A stretch of 64,000 bases of DNA from Synechococcus sp. HK01-R. GTDB lineage: Bacteria > Cyanobacteriota > Cyanobacteriia > PCC-6307 > Cyanobiaceae. The stretch lies in assembly GCF_014217855.1 (NCBI RefSeq), contig NZ_CP059059.1, positions 2,294,001-2,358,000 on the forward strand, written 5' to 3'. Positions 9,307-17,795 of the stretch are shown piece by piece. The notes under the pieces were generated by a model. That model was not told the origin of the DNA. It saw only the letters and a list, made by a program, of their open reading frames with translations, and did no database searches. A program made the translations under genes and the position numbers. Every line of letters begins with the position of its first letter. The first letter of the stretch is position 1.

Positions 9307-12300
9307 ATGGCGAAAGGACGGAAGAGAGCAAAGATCTGCCTGGCCCTGTCATTGTGCGCCAGCCCCTTCGCCATGGATTCCGCCCAAGCGCAGGTAACCT
9401 CAGTCACCGTGGGTGGCAAAAATTACAGTGTTGGCTACACACGTATTTCGTATAATTCAAATCCTGAGTTCTTCAATACGCCAGCCAATGGAGGAGTGAT
9501 GCCATGGTGGACAAATGCGCCCGGCGATGATGCAATCGCTCTAGACTTTTACTCTCTACTCATAGACCGATTTGCAGGTTTGGGCAATGCTACAGCTGTT
9601 ATCGATGCCTCAGGGCCTATTTATGCCTACTCGACTAATACTATTAATACTGCTGCCCCCTTTCTCTGGGGGGTATCCTGTTTCAGAGAACAACCAAGCA
9701 AGTGCACCACACGAGGCCCGAGTTTATACTACGAGAATCTTTACTACGCATACACACTTAACCCCATCCTACCCGGGGGCAACAATACGATCAATCTAAC
9801 AAGCAATCTAGGCATATTCCTGCTACCAGAATTCTCAGGTGGAACACTGAAAGTTGATCAGAGCAACCAATTAATCAGCGAAGTATTCTATATCGGCCCA
9901 GTCGACTCCTCCGAAATAGACACAAATAATGCTTTCACAGAGTTCAGCGGCAACTTTATGGGCTCCGACCCAAACAACACGACACTAACATTCAGCAATA
10001 GCAGCACCCTCACCAATAGCACTGGCACCAGCAAAGGGCACAGCTGTCTTATCGGGCAGCACGCTGGAGTTCACCGACCTATTCATCGAAGGCAACACCG
10101 AGGTCATCATCTCCAAGGCAGGTTCACTAACCAAGACCCCGCGCATCAATCTGGTCAATGCCCCCTCTACGCTCACCCTTGAGGGATCGCAAACTATTTC
10201 CAGCCTTGAGGGTTACGGCGAAGTTATTCTGTCCGATAGCGATTTAACACTGAAAGGCGACTCGCCTTTTCAGTCTGTAAATTCTGAAAACACCATCTCC
10301 GGCACAGGCGACCTCATCAAAGAAGGCCTATTCGAGCAAAAGCTCTCTGGCACAAGCAGCTTCGACGGTGACGTCTTCGTTAGAGAAGGATCCCTCTCCG
10401 TTGATGGCCAACTGATCCGTGCATCCGGCAAACCACAACGGGAACTTATCGTATTTGAAAAGGGCATCCTGTCTGGAACTGGCTTCATCGAACGTGATGT
10501 CGTCAACGAAGGGTTGGTTTCACCTGGCAACAGCATTGGCGAGCTCACAGTCAGCAACTACGAGCAAACCGGAGGCGGTGTTCTGCAACTTGAAGTCAAT
10601 GGCCCGCAAAGCGACCTTCTCAGGGTGACTGGCGCAGTCTCAAATCTTGCCGGCACTGTTGAGATCACAGGAAATCCAACGCCTGGCCTTGTCTACACAG
10701 GAATCACGGCTCCTACGGCGTATGCAGGTTCAAGCACAGCCAACGCTGACACCTCATCAGCCGTTGTCGCCACTGGCTATCACTTCGTCCGCGGTCAAAG
10801 CTCGGATTTCAACAAACTAAGCGGGAATCCCTCCTACGACCCCACCAAACTGCAATATGGCTGGGTTCAGAATGCCGCAAGTTCAGGCTCTGGCACGACT
10901 TCAGGTGGTGGTGCAGCAGGATCTGTCGTAGCTCCTAATAGCAACCCTGGACAGGGAACGATCAACCAGGTCAAACAAACAGGTGGTGCGATCACGTCCA
11001 CCATCACACAAACATCAACCCAATCAAAGGATCAGTGCGTCGCCAATACAGGCAACGCCACCGCCTGTAATTCAACGTCTTCAGGTGGAAACTCTGGCTC
11101 GAGCGCAGCCAACGCCAACAACATCAATAAGGCCAAAGCCATCGATGCCGGCATGACCTCCGTCTTCTCGGCTGTCAATGCAGGCATTACGGGCGGTGCA
11201 CCGATCCCGTCCAGCACTGGTACTCCGACCGGCTACACCACCAATCAAGCCAAGGCAGCCCTCGTCACGCCGGATTTCGTCACCGTCTACAGCGCCTTAC
11301 TCAATCTCCCCACCGTGGCGCAGGTGAACCAGGCCCTGCACTCCATCTCCGCTGAGCCCTACGCCTCCATGCAGTCGGTGGCTCTCGAGGCCATTGAGCA
11401 ACTCGGTAAAAACTCCCTCGCCCTCACGGATCGATCCGTTCCCCTCACCCACACCGCATCCTTCTGCAAGCTCGACGACGGCACACTCATCCCCGCAGAC
11501 TCTCCAAATCGACCCGACACCTGTGACGAGCGCACCAAAACTGTCGGCAGCCGCTGGAGTCTTCTCCTGGATGGCACCAACACCGAGGCCAGCCTTGATG
11601 GCACCAACGATCTTGCCTCGCTCGATTACAACGTCTTCTCCACCATCTACGGCCTCCAATACGCCTTCTCCCCCGAGTGGAGTGCTGGTGCTGCCTTTGG
11701 TTATGGACAAGCACGCCTCTACAACTACGAATACGCCAATACACACATCAATTCCGACACCTATTCCGGTTCCATCTGGGGCATCTACAGGCCTTCACCC
11801 GATTGGAAGTTCTCCGGCCTCCTCGGCTACATGAATCTCCAGTACGACTCCAACCGCACCATGGCCTTTGGGGGCCTCAATCGCACCGCAGAAGCCAACT
11901 GGGATGGCAATGGTTATCTCGCATCCCTTGAGGCCCAATACAACTGGGCGCTTAATGGCAACAACAACGATCCCGACGCCATTCGCCTCAAGCCACGCAC
12001 CTTCCTCTCCTACGCCAACCACCAGCAGGGCTCATTCTCCGAATCAGGCGCCAAGTCACTCAACCTCGCCGTTGACTCCCACACCGCCGACTCCCTCCTT
12101 TGGGGGATTGGCTTCACATTGGAAACTCCAATCAAGCTCAACTCAACCAATCGACTCATCCCAAGACTCACCGTCGGCTACGAGTACGACTTCATGGGCG
12201 ATGCCAACGAGGAGCATGAACTCACCGCGTCCTTCTCTGAAATGCCGGCTCTCGGTTCCGTTGATGTCCTCGGACAGAACCGCGGTGCTAACGCACTCGA

Positions 12301-12424
12301 TGTGGGCCTCTCCATCGAAATTGAAACCTCCGATTCCGTCTCCCTCTATGCCGGCGTCAACGGTGGCTTCTGGAGCAACGGCACCGAAGTCTCCTACGGA
12401 GGTGGCCTTAAGTACTCCTGGTGA
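9307..12424 (+). pseudogene. Autotransporter (type V) surface protein, frameshifted
   Basis: Two frames form one gene. The first starts at ATG 9307 with a signal peptide (basic MAKGRKRAK, hydrophobic core, cut near SAQA-QVTS) and is asparagine/threonine-rich. The second is open from 9989 to 12424; it carries passenger-type segments (GDLIKEGLFEQKLSG, GTGFIERDVVNEGLVSPGNS, a self-associating type pattern) and a C-terminal beta-barrel (VGSRWSLLLDG, GAAFGYGQARL, ending GGGLKYSW with terminal aromatic Trp). A +1 shift near the AAAGGG run at 10033-10038 joins them: removing one G makes the frames continuous. The intact protein would be about 1038 residues, exposed on the outer membrane. Either the gene is inactivated or the base is a sequencing error. 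Confidence 0.85.
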
Positions 12425-12450
12425 CGACCATCCGCAACGATCGTCATTTC

Positions 12451-12477
12451 ACCCTCGCCGCAAGGCGGGGGTTTTTG
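12451..12477 (+). terminator. Rho-independent terminator after the autotransporter
   Basis: Hairpin CTCGCC-GCAA-GGCGGG followed by a T run, 26 bases after the stop codon. It shares a 26-base identical core with the terminator behind psbC at 8953, and the bases just beyond (GTTG and ATGAACC) are also alike. Confidence 0.9.
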
Positions 12478-12485
12478 TTGGACCG

Positions 12486-12545
12486 ATGAACCCAGAGGAG
12501 TTCATTCGGATCAGAATCAAACTTCGCGACCGGCTGAACCGATGA
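12486..12545 (+). CDS. possible 19-codon leader ORF before the ATPase gene
   Basis: A short frame MNPEEFIRIRIKLRDRLNR starts with ATG at 12486 and ends in a TGA that overlaps the ATG of the AAA ATPase (ATGA at 12542-12545). The perfect overlap suggests translational coupling, but a peptide this short could also be chance or the remnant of a longer gene broken by insertion of the autotransporter locus. No function is proposed. Confidence 0.25.
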   Translation: MNPEEFIRIRIKLRDRLNR

Positions 12546-13651
12546 TTCACCGCCTCGCCGTGAGCGGCTATCGCTCCCTGCAGAACGTTGTTGTGCCCTT
12601 CGGGCAACTGACTCTGGTGACCGGCGCCAACGGCAGTGGCAAATCGAACCTCTACCGGGCCCTGCGCTTACTCACAGCCGCAGCGCGAGGAACGATGGTG
12701 GGAGCGTTGGCCCAGGAGGGAGGCCTGCCAGCAGTGATGTGGGCAGGGCCGGAGCGCCTCAGCCGGGCCATGCGCGAAGGCGAGCAGCCCATTCAAGGAG
12801 GTCCGCGCCAGCAGGCGGTGCGGCTACGGCTGGGGTTTGCGGCCGAGCCCTTCTCCTATGCCGTGGAACTGGGCTACCCACAGGAACGCCAGAGCGCCTT
12901 TGCCCTTGATCCCCAGCTCAAAGGGGAATGGATCTGGGCGGGCGAGGGATTCCACCCCAGGGCTGTGCTCAGCAGCTCAGGGCCTCAACACCATCCCGAT
13001 CAATCACTGTTTCAACGCGGTTTTGATCCTGATCAACAACCGGAGGTGATGCTGCTGCGTGAGCAGATCCTCAGTTGGCGCTTTTACGACAGCTTCCGCA
13101 CCGATCCGGAGGCACCAGCCAGACAACCGCGGGTGGGCACCCGTTGCTTTGCCCTCAGCGGCGATGGCAGTGATCTACCAGCCGCGGTGCAGACCATCCT
13201 TGAAAACGGGGATGGCAACGGTCTGCAACAGGCGATGGATGATGCCTTTCCGGGCTGTCATCTCAGTGTGCAAAACGATGGCGGATTGTTTCGCCTGCAT
13301 GTGCATCAGCCAGGGCTACTGCGGCCGCTGGAGGCAGCGGAACTCTCCGATGGAACCCTGCGCTATCTTCTCCTCACCGTGGCACTGTTCAGCCCGCGGC
13401 TGCCACCCCTGTTGGTGTTGAACGAACCGGAGAGCAGCCTGCACCCAGAGCTCCTGGGCCCCTTGGCTCGGCTGATTCAGGCAGCAGCCGAACGCACGCA
13501 AGTGTGGGTGATCGCCCATGCCCCAGCGCTGATCAATGCCCTGGCCGAACAGCCCCACTGCCGTCATCTGCACCTGGAACGGGAGCTGGGGGCCACCCAA
13601 GTGCAAGCACAAACAACTCTGGAACGCGGTAGCTGGCGTTGGCCCGGATAA
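12542..13651 (+). CDS. AAA/RecF-like ATPase
   Basis: A protein of 369 residues beginning MIHRLAVSGYRSLQNVVVPF with the Walker A motif GANGSGKSN at about residues 30-38. The C-terminal half holds a signature-like LSDGTLRYLLL, a Walker B strand PPLLVLNEPESSLHPELL with a glutamate after the aspartate-position asparagine, and a switch histidine in WVIAHAPALI. This is the SMC/RecF-type ABC ATPase fold found in OLD-like and AAA_21 proteins. No nuclease domain follows, so it is a stand-alone ATPase of unknown role. The Walker B aspartate appears to be replaced by asparagine (NEPES). Confidence 0.8.
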   Translation: MIHRLAVSGYRSLQNVVVPFGQLTLVTGANGSGKSNLYRALRLLTAAARGTMVGALAQEGGLPAVMWAGPERLSRAMREGEQPIQGGPRQQAVRLRLGFAAEPFSYAVELGYPQERQSAFALDPQLKGEWIWAGEGFHPRAVLSSSGPQHHPDQSLFQRGFDPDQQPEVMLLREQILSWRFYDSFRTDPEAPARQPRVGTRCFALSGDGSDLPAAVQTILENGDGNGLQQAMDDAFPGCHLSVQNDGGLFRLHVHQPGLLRPLEAAELSDGTLRYLLLTVALFSPRLPPLLVLNEPESSLHPELLGPLARLIQAAAERTQVWVIAHAPALINALAEQPHCRHLHLERELGATQVQAQTTLERGSWRWPG

Positions 13652-13711
13652 CGCAGGAGGGTGAATGCCTAAGGCGAAGCGATACGGCTCCGGCCAGGGC
13701 GCTGCAATGGC

Positions 13712-13924
13712 TCATGGTTGACGAGAGGTTTGGCGCCGAATCCTTTTGAACACGAGCACTCCGCCACCTGAAAGGGTGATCAGAGTGCTCAGGGCACCCA
13801 GCGGGATCAAGGCAAAGGGCTCCCTGAGGATGCCACCCCCATCAAGGAACGAGGGGCAGGCTTGCAGGCCAATGAAGCAGGCCACAGCGAAGCCGCATGA
13901 GAACGCAACGAGGATCTTGAGCAT
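13712..13924 (-). CDS. small two-helix membrane protein, 70 aa
   Basis: Starts MLKILVAFSCGFAVACFIG, giving one hydrophobic segment at residues 2-20 and a second at about 39-60 (LIPLGALSTLITLSGGGVLVF), followed by a basic tail FKRIRRQTSRQP. This looks like a two-span inner or thylakoid membrane protein with the tail in the cytoplasm. No family recognised. It stands alone, convergent to the ATPase gene. Confidence 0.55.
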   Translation of the reverse strand: MLKILVAFSCGFAVACFIGLQACPSFLDGGGILREPFALIPLGALSTLITLSGGGVLVFKRIRRQTSRQP

Positions 13925-14237
13925 TCAATTCTCCGTTTGTGAGACGATCAGATGGGGCGGCGTGTGCAGTCATTCCAACGAAGAGAAGTCTCTACAGCAC
14001 GCACCTCGAAAACTGGTGAACTGAAGATTCAGCGGCGATGGCGGTGAACAGATCAAAAGCACCAGTTGTGGTAGCCATCGCGCAAAGAACAACATGATCG
14101 GCTACGAACAATGTCCCAAACTCGAGCGACCACAGGGAGAAGTCGACTTAGAGCAGTGGAATGTCAAAAAGAAAGGCTTCAAGAGCGACAGCATGGAGGC
14201 ATCAAAGGTGAAAAGCCTCTACTACTCATAAAAGTAG
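13925..14237. other. intergenic, one weak small ORF
   Basis: About 310 bases without an established gene. On the plus strand an ATG at 14094 opens a 45-codon frame (see separate entry). The remainder shows no convincing promoter or RNA element. Confidence 0.4.
14094..14231 (+). CDS. possible small protein, 45 aa
   Basis: ATG at 14094 to TAA at 14229-14231. The peptide begins MIGYEQCPKLERPQGEVDLE and ends KVKSLYYS; it is hydrophilic and lysine-rich. It ends seven bases before the stop of the convergent secretion gene. Nothing identifies it, and no clear ribosome-binding site was seen, so it may be chance. Confidence 0.25.
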   Translation: MIGYEQCPKLERPQGEVDLEQWNVKKKGFKSDSMEASKVKSLYYS

Positions 14238-15626
14238 TTAGCCGCCCTCTTCACGGAACGCATCACCGAAGCCACGCCGAATCGGCCCCAGTAGATACAT
14301 CAATAGATTCGTACGATCCGTCAGGATATCGGCCGTCAAGGTCATACCTGGGACAAGCAGATTCTTGCCCTTCACCTTGCCTGCATAGTCACGATCAAGT
14401 AACGCTCTAACCTTGTAATAAGGCTGACCAGTTTTTTCATCCTGGAACGTACCAGCCGAAATCGACTTAACCTTGCCTGAGATCGTTCCATAGCGGCTGT
14501 AGTCATAGGCCTGAACCTTCAGCTCCACCTGCTGGCCAACCGACACGTTGCCGATGTCAGCAGGTTTGACCCTCAAGAAACCTTCCAGATTGTCGCCAAC
14601 GGGAACCACCTCAGCAACAACAGAGCCAGGCGCAATCACTCCGCCGACTGTCCTAACGACATAGCTTTTCACAATCCCATCAACGGGTGATCGAACCTGT
14701 AACCGCTCCAACTCATCCAACTGCTGACCCAAAACACTCTGGAGTTCTGCCTTTTCACTCGTGACATCAACCAACTGCTCAAGGATGTCTGTGCGTAGCT
14801 TTGCACGCAGCTCAAAGCGCTGAGTTTCGGTTTCCCGAATCGTGCCATCAAGCTCTGCCAGAAGCGTTTCTGTGGAGGCAATGCGACGTTCCGCCTCCAA
14901 CACGTCATTATGTGCAATGGCTCCAGCCTTATCCAAAGCCTCATAAGCCTTAGTTTGCTGCTTAAGTAAGGCAACTTCATCGAGATACTCCTTGCGTTTG
15001 GCCTTCAGGGTGGCCAGGCGCTGATCGGCAATCTTGATCTGACGCTGGATATCCAGGGACTTCTGTTGCAGTAGTTCTGCGAAAGCCTTCTCCACTTCAG
15101 GCGATGGCTTCGCGGGTGTCCGTTGCGTACTGTTGATCGCCTCCTGCCCGAGCGCCTTACGCAGCTCACGCTGTTCAAGCGTGAGATTGGTAATTCGTGT
15201 CGCTGTCTGCTTCTCTTGAGAACCAATCTCTCCCTCATTGAGCTGAATTAGCACCTCGCCCTTGCGAACTCGCTCCCCCTCCTCAACAAGCTGTGCACGA
15301 ATAATGCCACCCTCGAGATGCTGCACCTTCTGTATCTCACCAGCAGGCTCAATTTCTCCTGAAGCAATCACATAATTCTGAATCGGAACAAGGGCAGAAA
15401 CAACGATAGAACCCGCCAAAATTGCTGTACTTCCAAGAAGCCAACGAGTGAGGTTTGGGGGAACCTGTCCCGCTTCAAGAGATAAAGCCTCAGCTCTGCG
15501 ACCGTGACCAAAGGCTCTGTCAGCCTCATCGGCCCGCATCTGCCAAAGCGAAATCTCCTCGGAAACAGGTGGATCAGACGTGTTCAACTTGCCGGAACCA
15601 GTGGAATTGGATGGGGAAAGAGACAT
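14238..15626 (-). CDS. HlyD/LapC-type membrane fusion protein of a type I secretion system
   Basis: A 462-residue periplasmic adaptor. After a cytoplasmic N-terminus of about 65 residues comes one membrane helix (ILAGSIVVSALVPI), a lipoyl-like half (SGEIEPAGEIQKVQHLEGG), a long coiled-coil hairpin (about residues 140-320, ending near ELERLQV), the second lipoyl half (RSPVDGIVKSY) and a beta-barrel domain ending LVPGMTLTADI. This is the standard HlyD layout that links an inner-membrane ABC exporter to a TolC-type pore. It lies directly downstream of two ABC exporter genes on the same strand. No TolC homologue is in the window. Confidence 0.93.
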   Translation of the reverse strand: MSLSPSNSTGSGKLNTSDPPVSEEISLWQMRADEADRAFGHGRRAEALSLEAGQVPPNLTRWLLGSTAILAGSIVVSALVPIQNYVIASGEIEPAGEIQKVQHLEGGIIRAQLVEEGERVRKGEVLIQLNEGEIGSQEKQTATRITNLTLEQRELRKALGQEAINSTQRTPAKPSPEVEKAFAELLQQKSLDIQRQIKIADQRLATLKAKRKEYLDEVALLKQQTKAYEALDKAGAIAHNDVLEAERRIASTETLLAELDGTIRETETQRFELRAKLRTDILEQLVDVTSEKAELQSVLGQQLDELERLQVRSPVDGIVKSYVVRTVGGVIAPGSVVAEVVPVGDNLEGFLRVKPADIGNVSVGQQVELKVQAYDYSRYGTISGKVKSISAGTFQDEKTGQPYYKVRALLDRDYAGKVKGKNLLVPGMTLTADILTDRTNLLMYLLGPIRRGFGDAFREEGG

Positions 15627-15662
15627 TTTAAGAAGGAAGCGGTAGGGGCCGAAAGCATCTGG

Positions 15663-17795
15663 TTATGTGGACGGTGGGGAACCACCCAAGGCGGCCATCG
15701 CGGCTTGCTGCATTGCAGCTCTCTTCTGGGCTTCCATGAGCTCTTGAGGGGTACCAGAGAAACTGACAGTGCCAGCCTTCATTAAAACAAGCTGATCGGC
15801 AGCCTCAAGCAACTGTGGTTCATCCGAGACAACAATGGTGGTTCCCTTGCCTTTCCTTTGCTGAAGAAGTTTCAGCAAAGAGCGGCAGCCAATTGCGTCT
15901 AAACGACGGAATGGATGATCCATCAAGATAATCGGCTGCGGGCTCAAGAATAAACGTGTAATTGCAATCGCCTGTGCTTGATGACAGGGCAGAGCATGCG
16001 CACCCAGTCCACTCACAAGTCGATCCAGACCGGGAGCTTCAAGCAGTTCATTGAGGCCCATTGCTAGGAGGGCGTCCTCAATTACCGAGTCGCCGATGAA
16101 GGGATCGGCAATCAACATATTTTCTCGCAGGGTGGCACTGAAAAGTCCTGGCTGCTCAGGCAAGAAGTCGATCGCTTCACGTAGCTGCGTTAAGGGAAAC
16201 TGACGGGAATCAGCACCATCGAAGCGAACGACACCGCTACCAGGCTGAATCTGAGAATCGATCACACGAAGCAGGGTGGATGTGCCCGAGCCTTCCGGCC
16301 CACTCAACACAACTAACTTGCCAGCTTCAATGCTGAGATTCACCTGAGTAAGCGCAGGGTCCTGCAAAGCGTTTAAACGGAGGGTGACATTGCTGAGCTC
16401 CACAGCACCGCTGGGCATGGGCAGCACCCAGCGCGCGGTGAGGGAGGAGCTCGGCTCCACATCGGTTGCAGCCATCAAACGATTGAGCTGATCAAGACTC
16501 GGCTTGATCTGCGACCAACGACTCAAAGCCTGATAACCCATTTGAATCGGGCGAAACACACGCCACACGAAAAACATGGCGGCAATCATGGTGCCTAGTT
16601 CAATTCCATTGCCACCAGCAATCGCTAATCCAGCACCTGTGGCCAGAACAAGCGCACCTGTGAGCTGAGCAAATTCACCGGTCAGAATCGATAAAAGCTG
16701 TTGAAGTCGTAAAGGGGCAAGTCCTTGAATGACCGCCTCACTGGATGCCTGCTCAACTCTGGAATACCAGATTCGCTCCATACCAGTCCGCTTAATCCGA
16801 CCATGATGATCCAATAGATCAAGGAGTAATGGTTCCAGGTTGGATGGGTTACGACTGAGAGGCTGCTGAACAGCGCGTGCAGTCTGTCCGACAACATAGA
16901 CACCGCCAAAACAGACCAACATCATCAAGAGAGTGAGCACCATCAAGGGGACACTCATCACACCGATCGCAATCAGATAAATAACAATGAAAGGCAAATC
17001 AAGCGAAGCCTGAGCCAAGGGTCCTGTCACATAGGTGCGAAGACCTTGAAAAGACCGAAGACGACTGGCCAAGGAGAGCGGGGTGTAGCGCTCAAGTTGG
17101 GGAAGACGCAGAAGCATCAATTTCTCAAGCACACGAATGCAAATGGTGATATCTAATTCCGCCCCAAGATCAGCCAGCCGGGCCTGGCGTCGCTGCGTAA
17201 GCCACATCTGCAACATCACCCCCAGGACTGCAAAGGGCAACAAGCCGAAAAGATCATGAACCTGACCTCCAGGAATCTCCAGGTTGTATACAGCTCGGAT
17301 ATAAAATGGAAGAACCAAAGCAAGCAGAGTAATGAACAAAGTCATCACATAAAGCTCGGCAATACTCCCTCGGAAACGAAGGACCTGCGCCTGAAACCAT
17401 TGTCTCTGCTCGGAGATGGTTTGCGGTTCAAAGCGAAAGCTATATACAAACAGACGTCGAAAACGCGGCAGAGCATCTCGAAGCTGTTGCTCGTCTTTGA
17501 CAAGGAGGAAGTCTTGAGCGCGTTGCCCGCGGATCAGCACAGGAAAATCCAATGGGGGCAGTTGACTGGGTGTCAACAAACCACGGAAACGACTGACATC
17601 CCATCGATAGCCGAGATTCGCCAGGGTGTTCAGTAGGTCGACACCATCCATATGCAAGGGGCTACCGCTGAGTGCATTGCGCAACTGCACGGGCTCACCG
17701 ATCCAGGCAAGACCCTCAAGAAGATCAGGCAAGATGCGGGCTGCCGACGATTCACTATTGGCCAATAGCTGAAACAACTCCTCCCTTGTGATCAC
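15663..17795 (-). CDS. Type I secretion ABC exporter (LapB-like), degenerate ATPase site
   Basis: A protein of 710 residues. The N-terminal ~140 residues resemble a peptidase-like (C39-like, CLD) domain without catalytic cysteine, as in LapB-type exporters. Six membrane helices follow (about residues 150-440), then an ABC domain. In that domain Walker A reads GPEGSGTST, with threonine for the essential lysine; the signature is PCHQAQAIAI rather than LSGGQ; Walker B ends ILMDHP with histidine for the catalytic glutamate; the switch histidine is aspartate (VVSDEP). ATP hydrolysis is therefore doubtful. The GTG start overlaps the upstream ABC gene by four bases. Confidence 0.9.
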   Translation of the reverse strand: MITREELFQLLANSESSAARILPDLLEGLAWIGEPVQLRNALSGSPLHMDGVDLLNTLANLGYRWDVSRFRGLLTPSQLPPLDFPVLIRGQRAQDFLLVKDEQQLRDALPRFRRLFVYSFRFEPQTISEQRQWFQAQVLRFRGSIAELYVMTLFITLLALVLPFYIRAVYNLEIPGGQVHDLFGLLPFAVLGVMLQMWLTQRRQARLADLGAELDITICIRVLEKLMLLRLPQLERYTPLSLASRLRSFQGLRTYVTGPLAQASLDLPFIVIYLIAIGVMSVPLMVLTLLMMLVCFGGVYVVGQTARAVQQPLSRNPSNLEPLLLDLLDHHGRIKRTGMERIWYSRVEQASSEAVIQGLAPLRLQQLLSILTGEFAQLTGALVLATGAGLAIAGGNGIELGTMIAAMFFVWRVFRPIQMGYQALSRWSQIKPSLDQLNRLMAATDVEPSSSLTARWVLPMPSGAVELSNVTLRLNALQDPALTQVNLSIEAGKLVVLSGPEGSGTSTLLRVIDSQIQPGSGVVRFDGADSRQFPLTQLREAIDFLPEQPGLFSATLRENMLIADPFIGDSVIEDALLAMGLNELLEAPGLDRLVSGLGAHALPCHQAQAIAITRLFLSPQPIILMDHPFRRLDAIGCRSLLKLLQQRKGKGTTIVVSDEPQLLEAADQLVLMKAGTVSFSGTPQELMEAQKRAAMQQAAMAALGGSPPST

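Noticed and set aside
10033-10038. Programmed +1 frameshift in the autotransporter
   Set aside because: AAAGGG is not a recognised +1 slippery site here, and no stop codon or stimulatory structure was evident; a mutation or sequence error is simpler.
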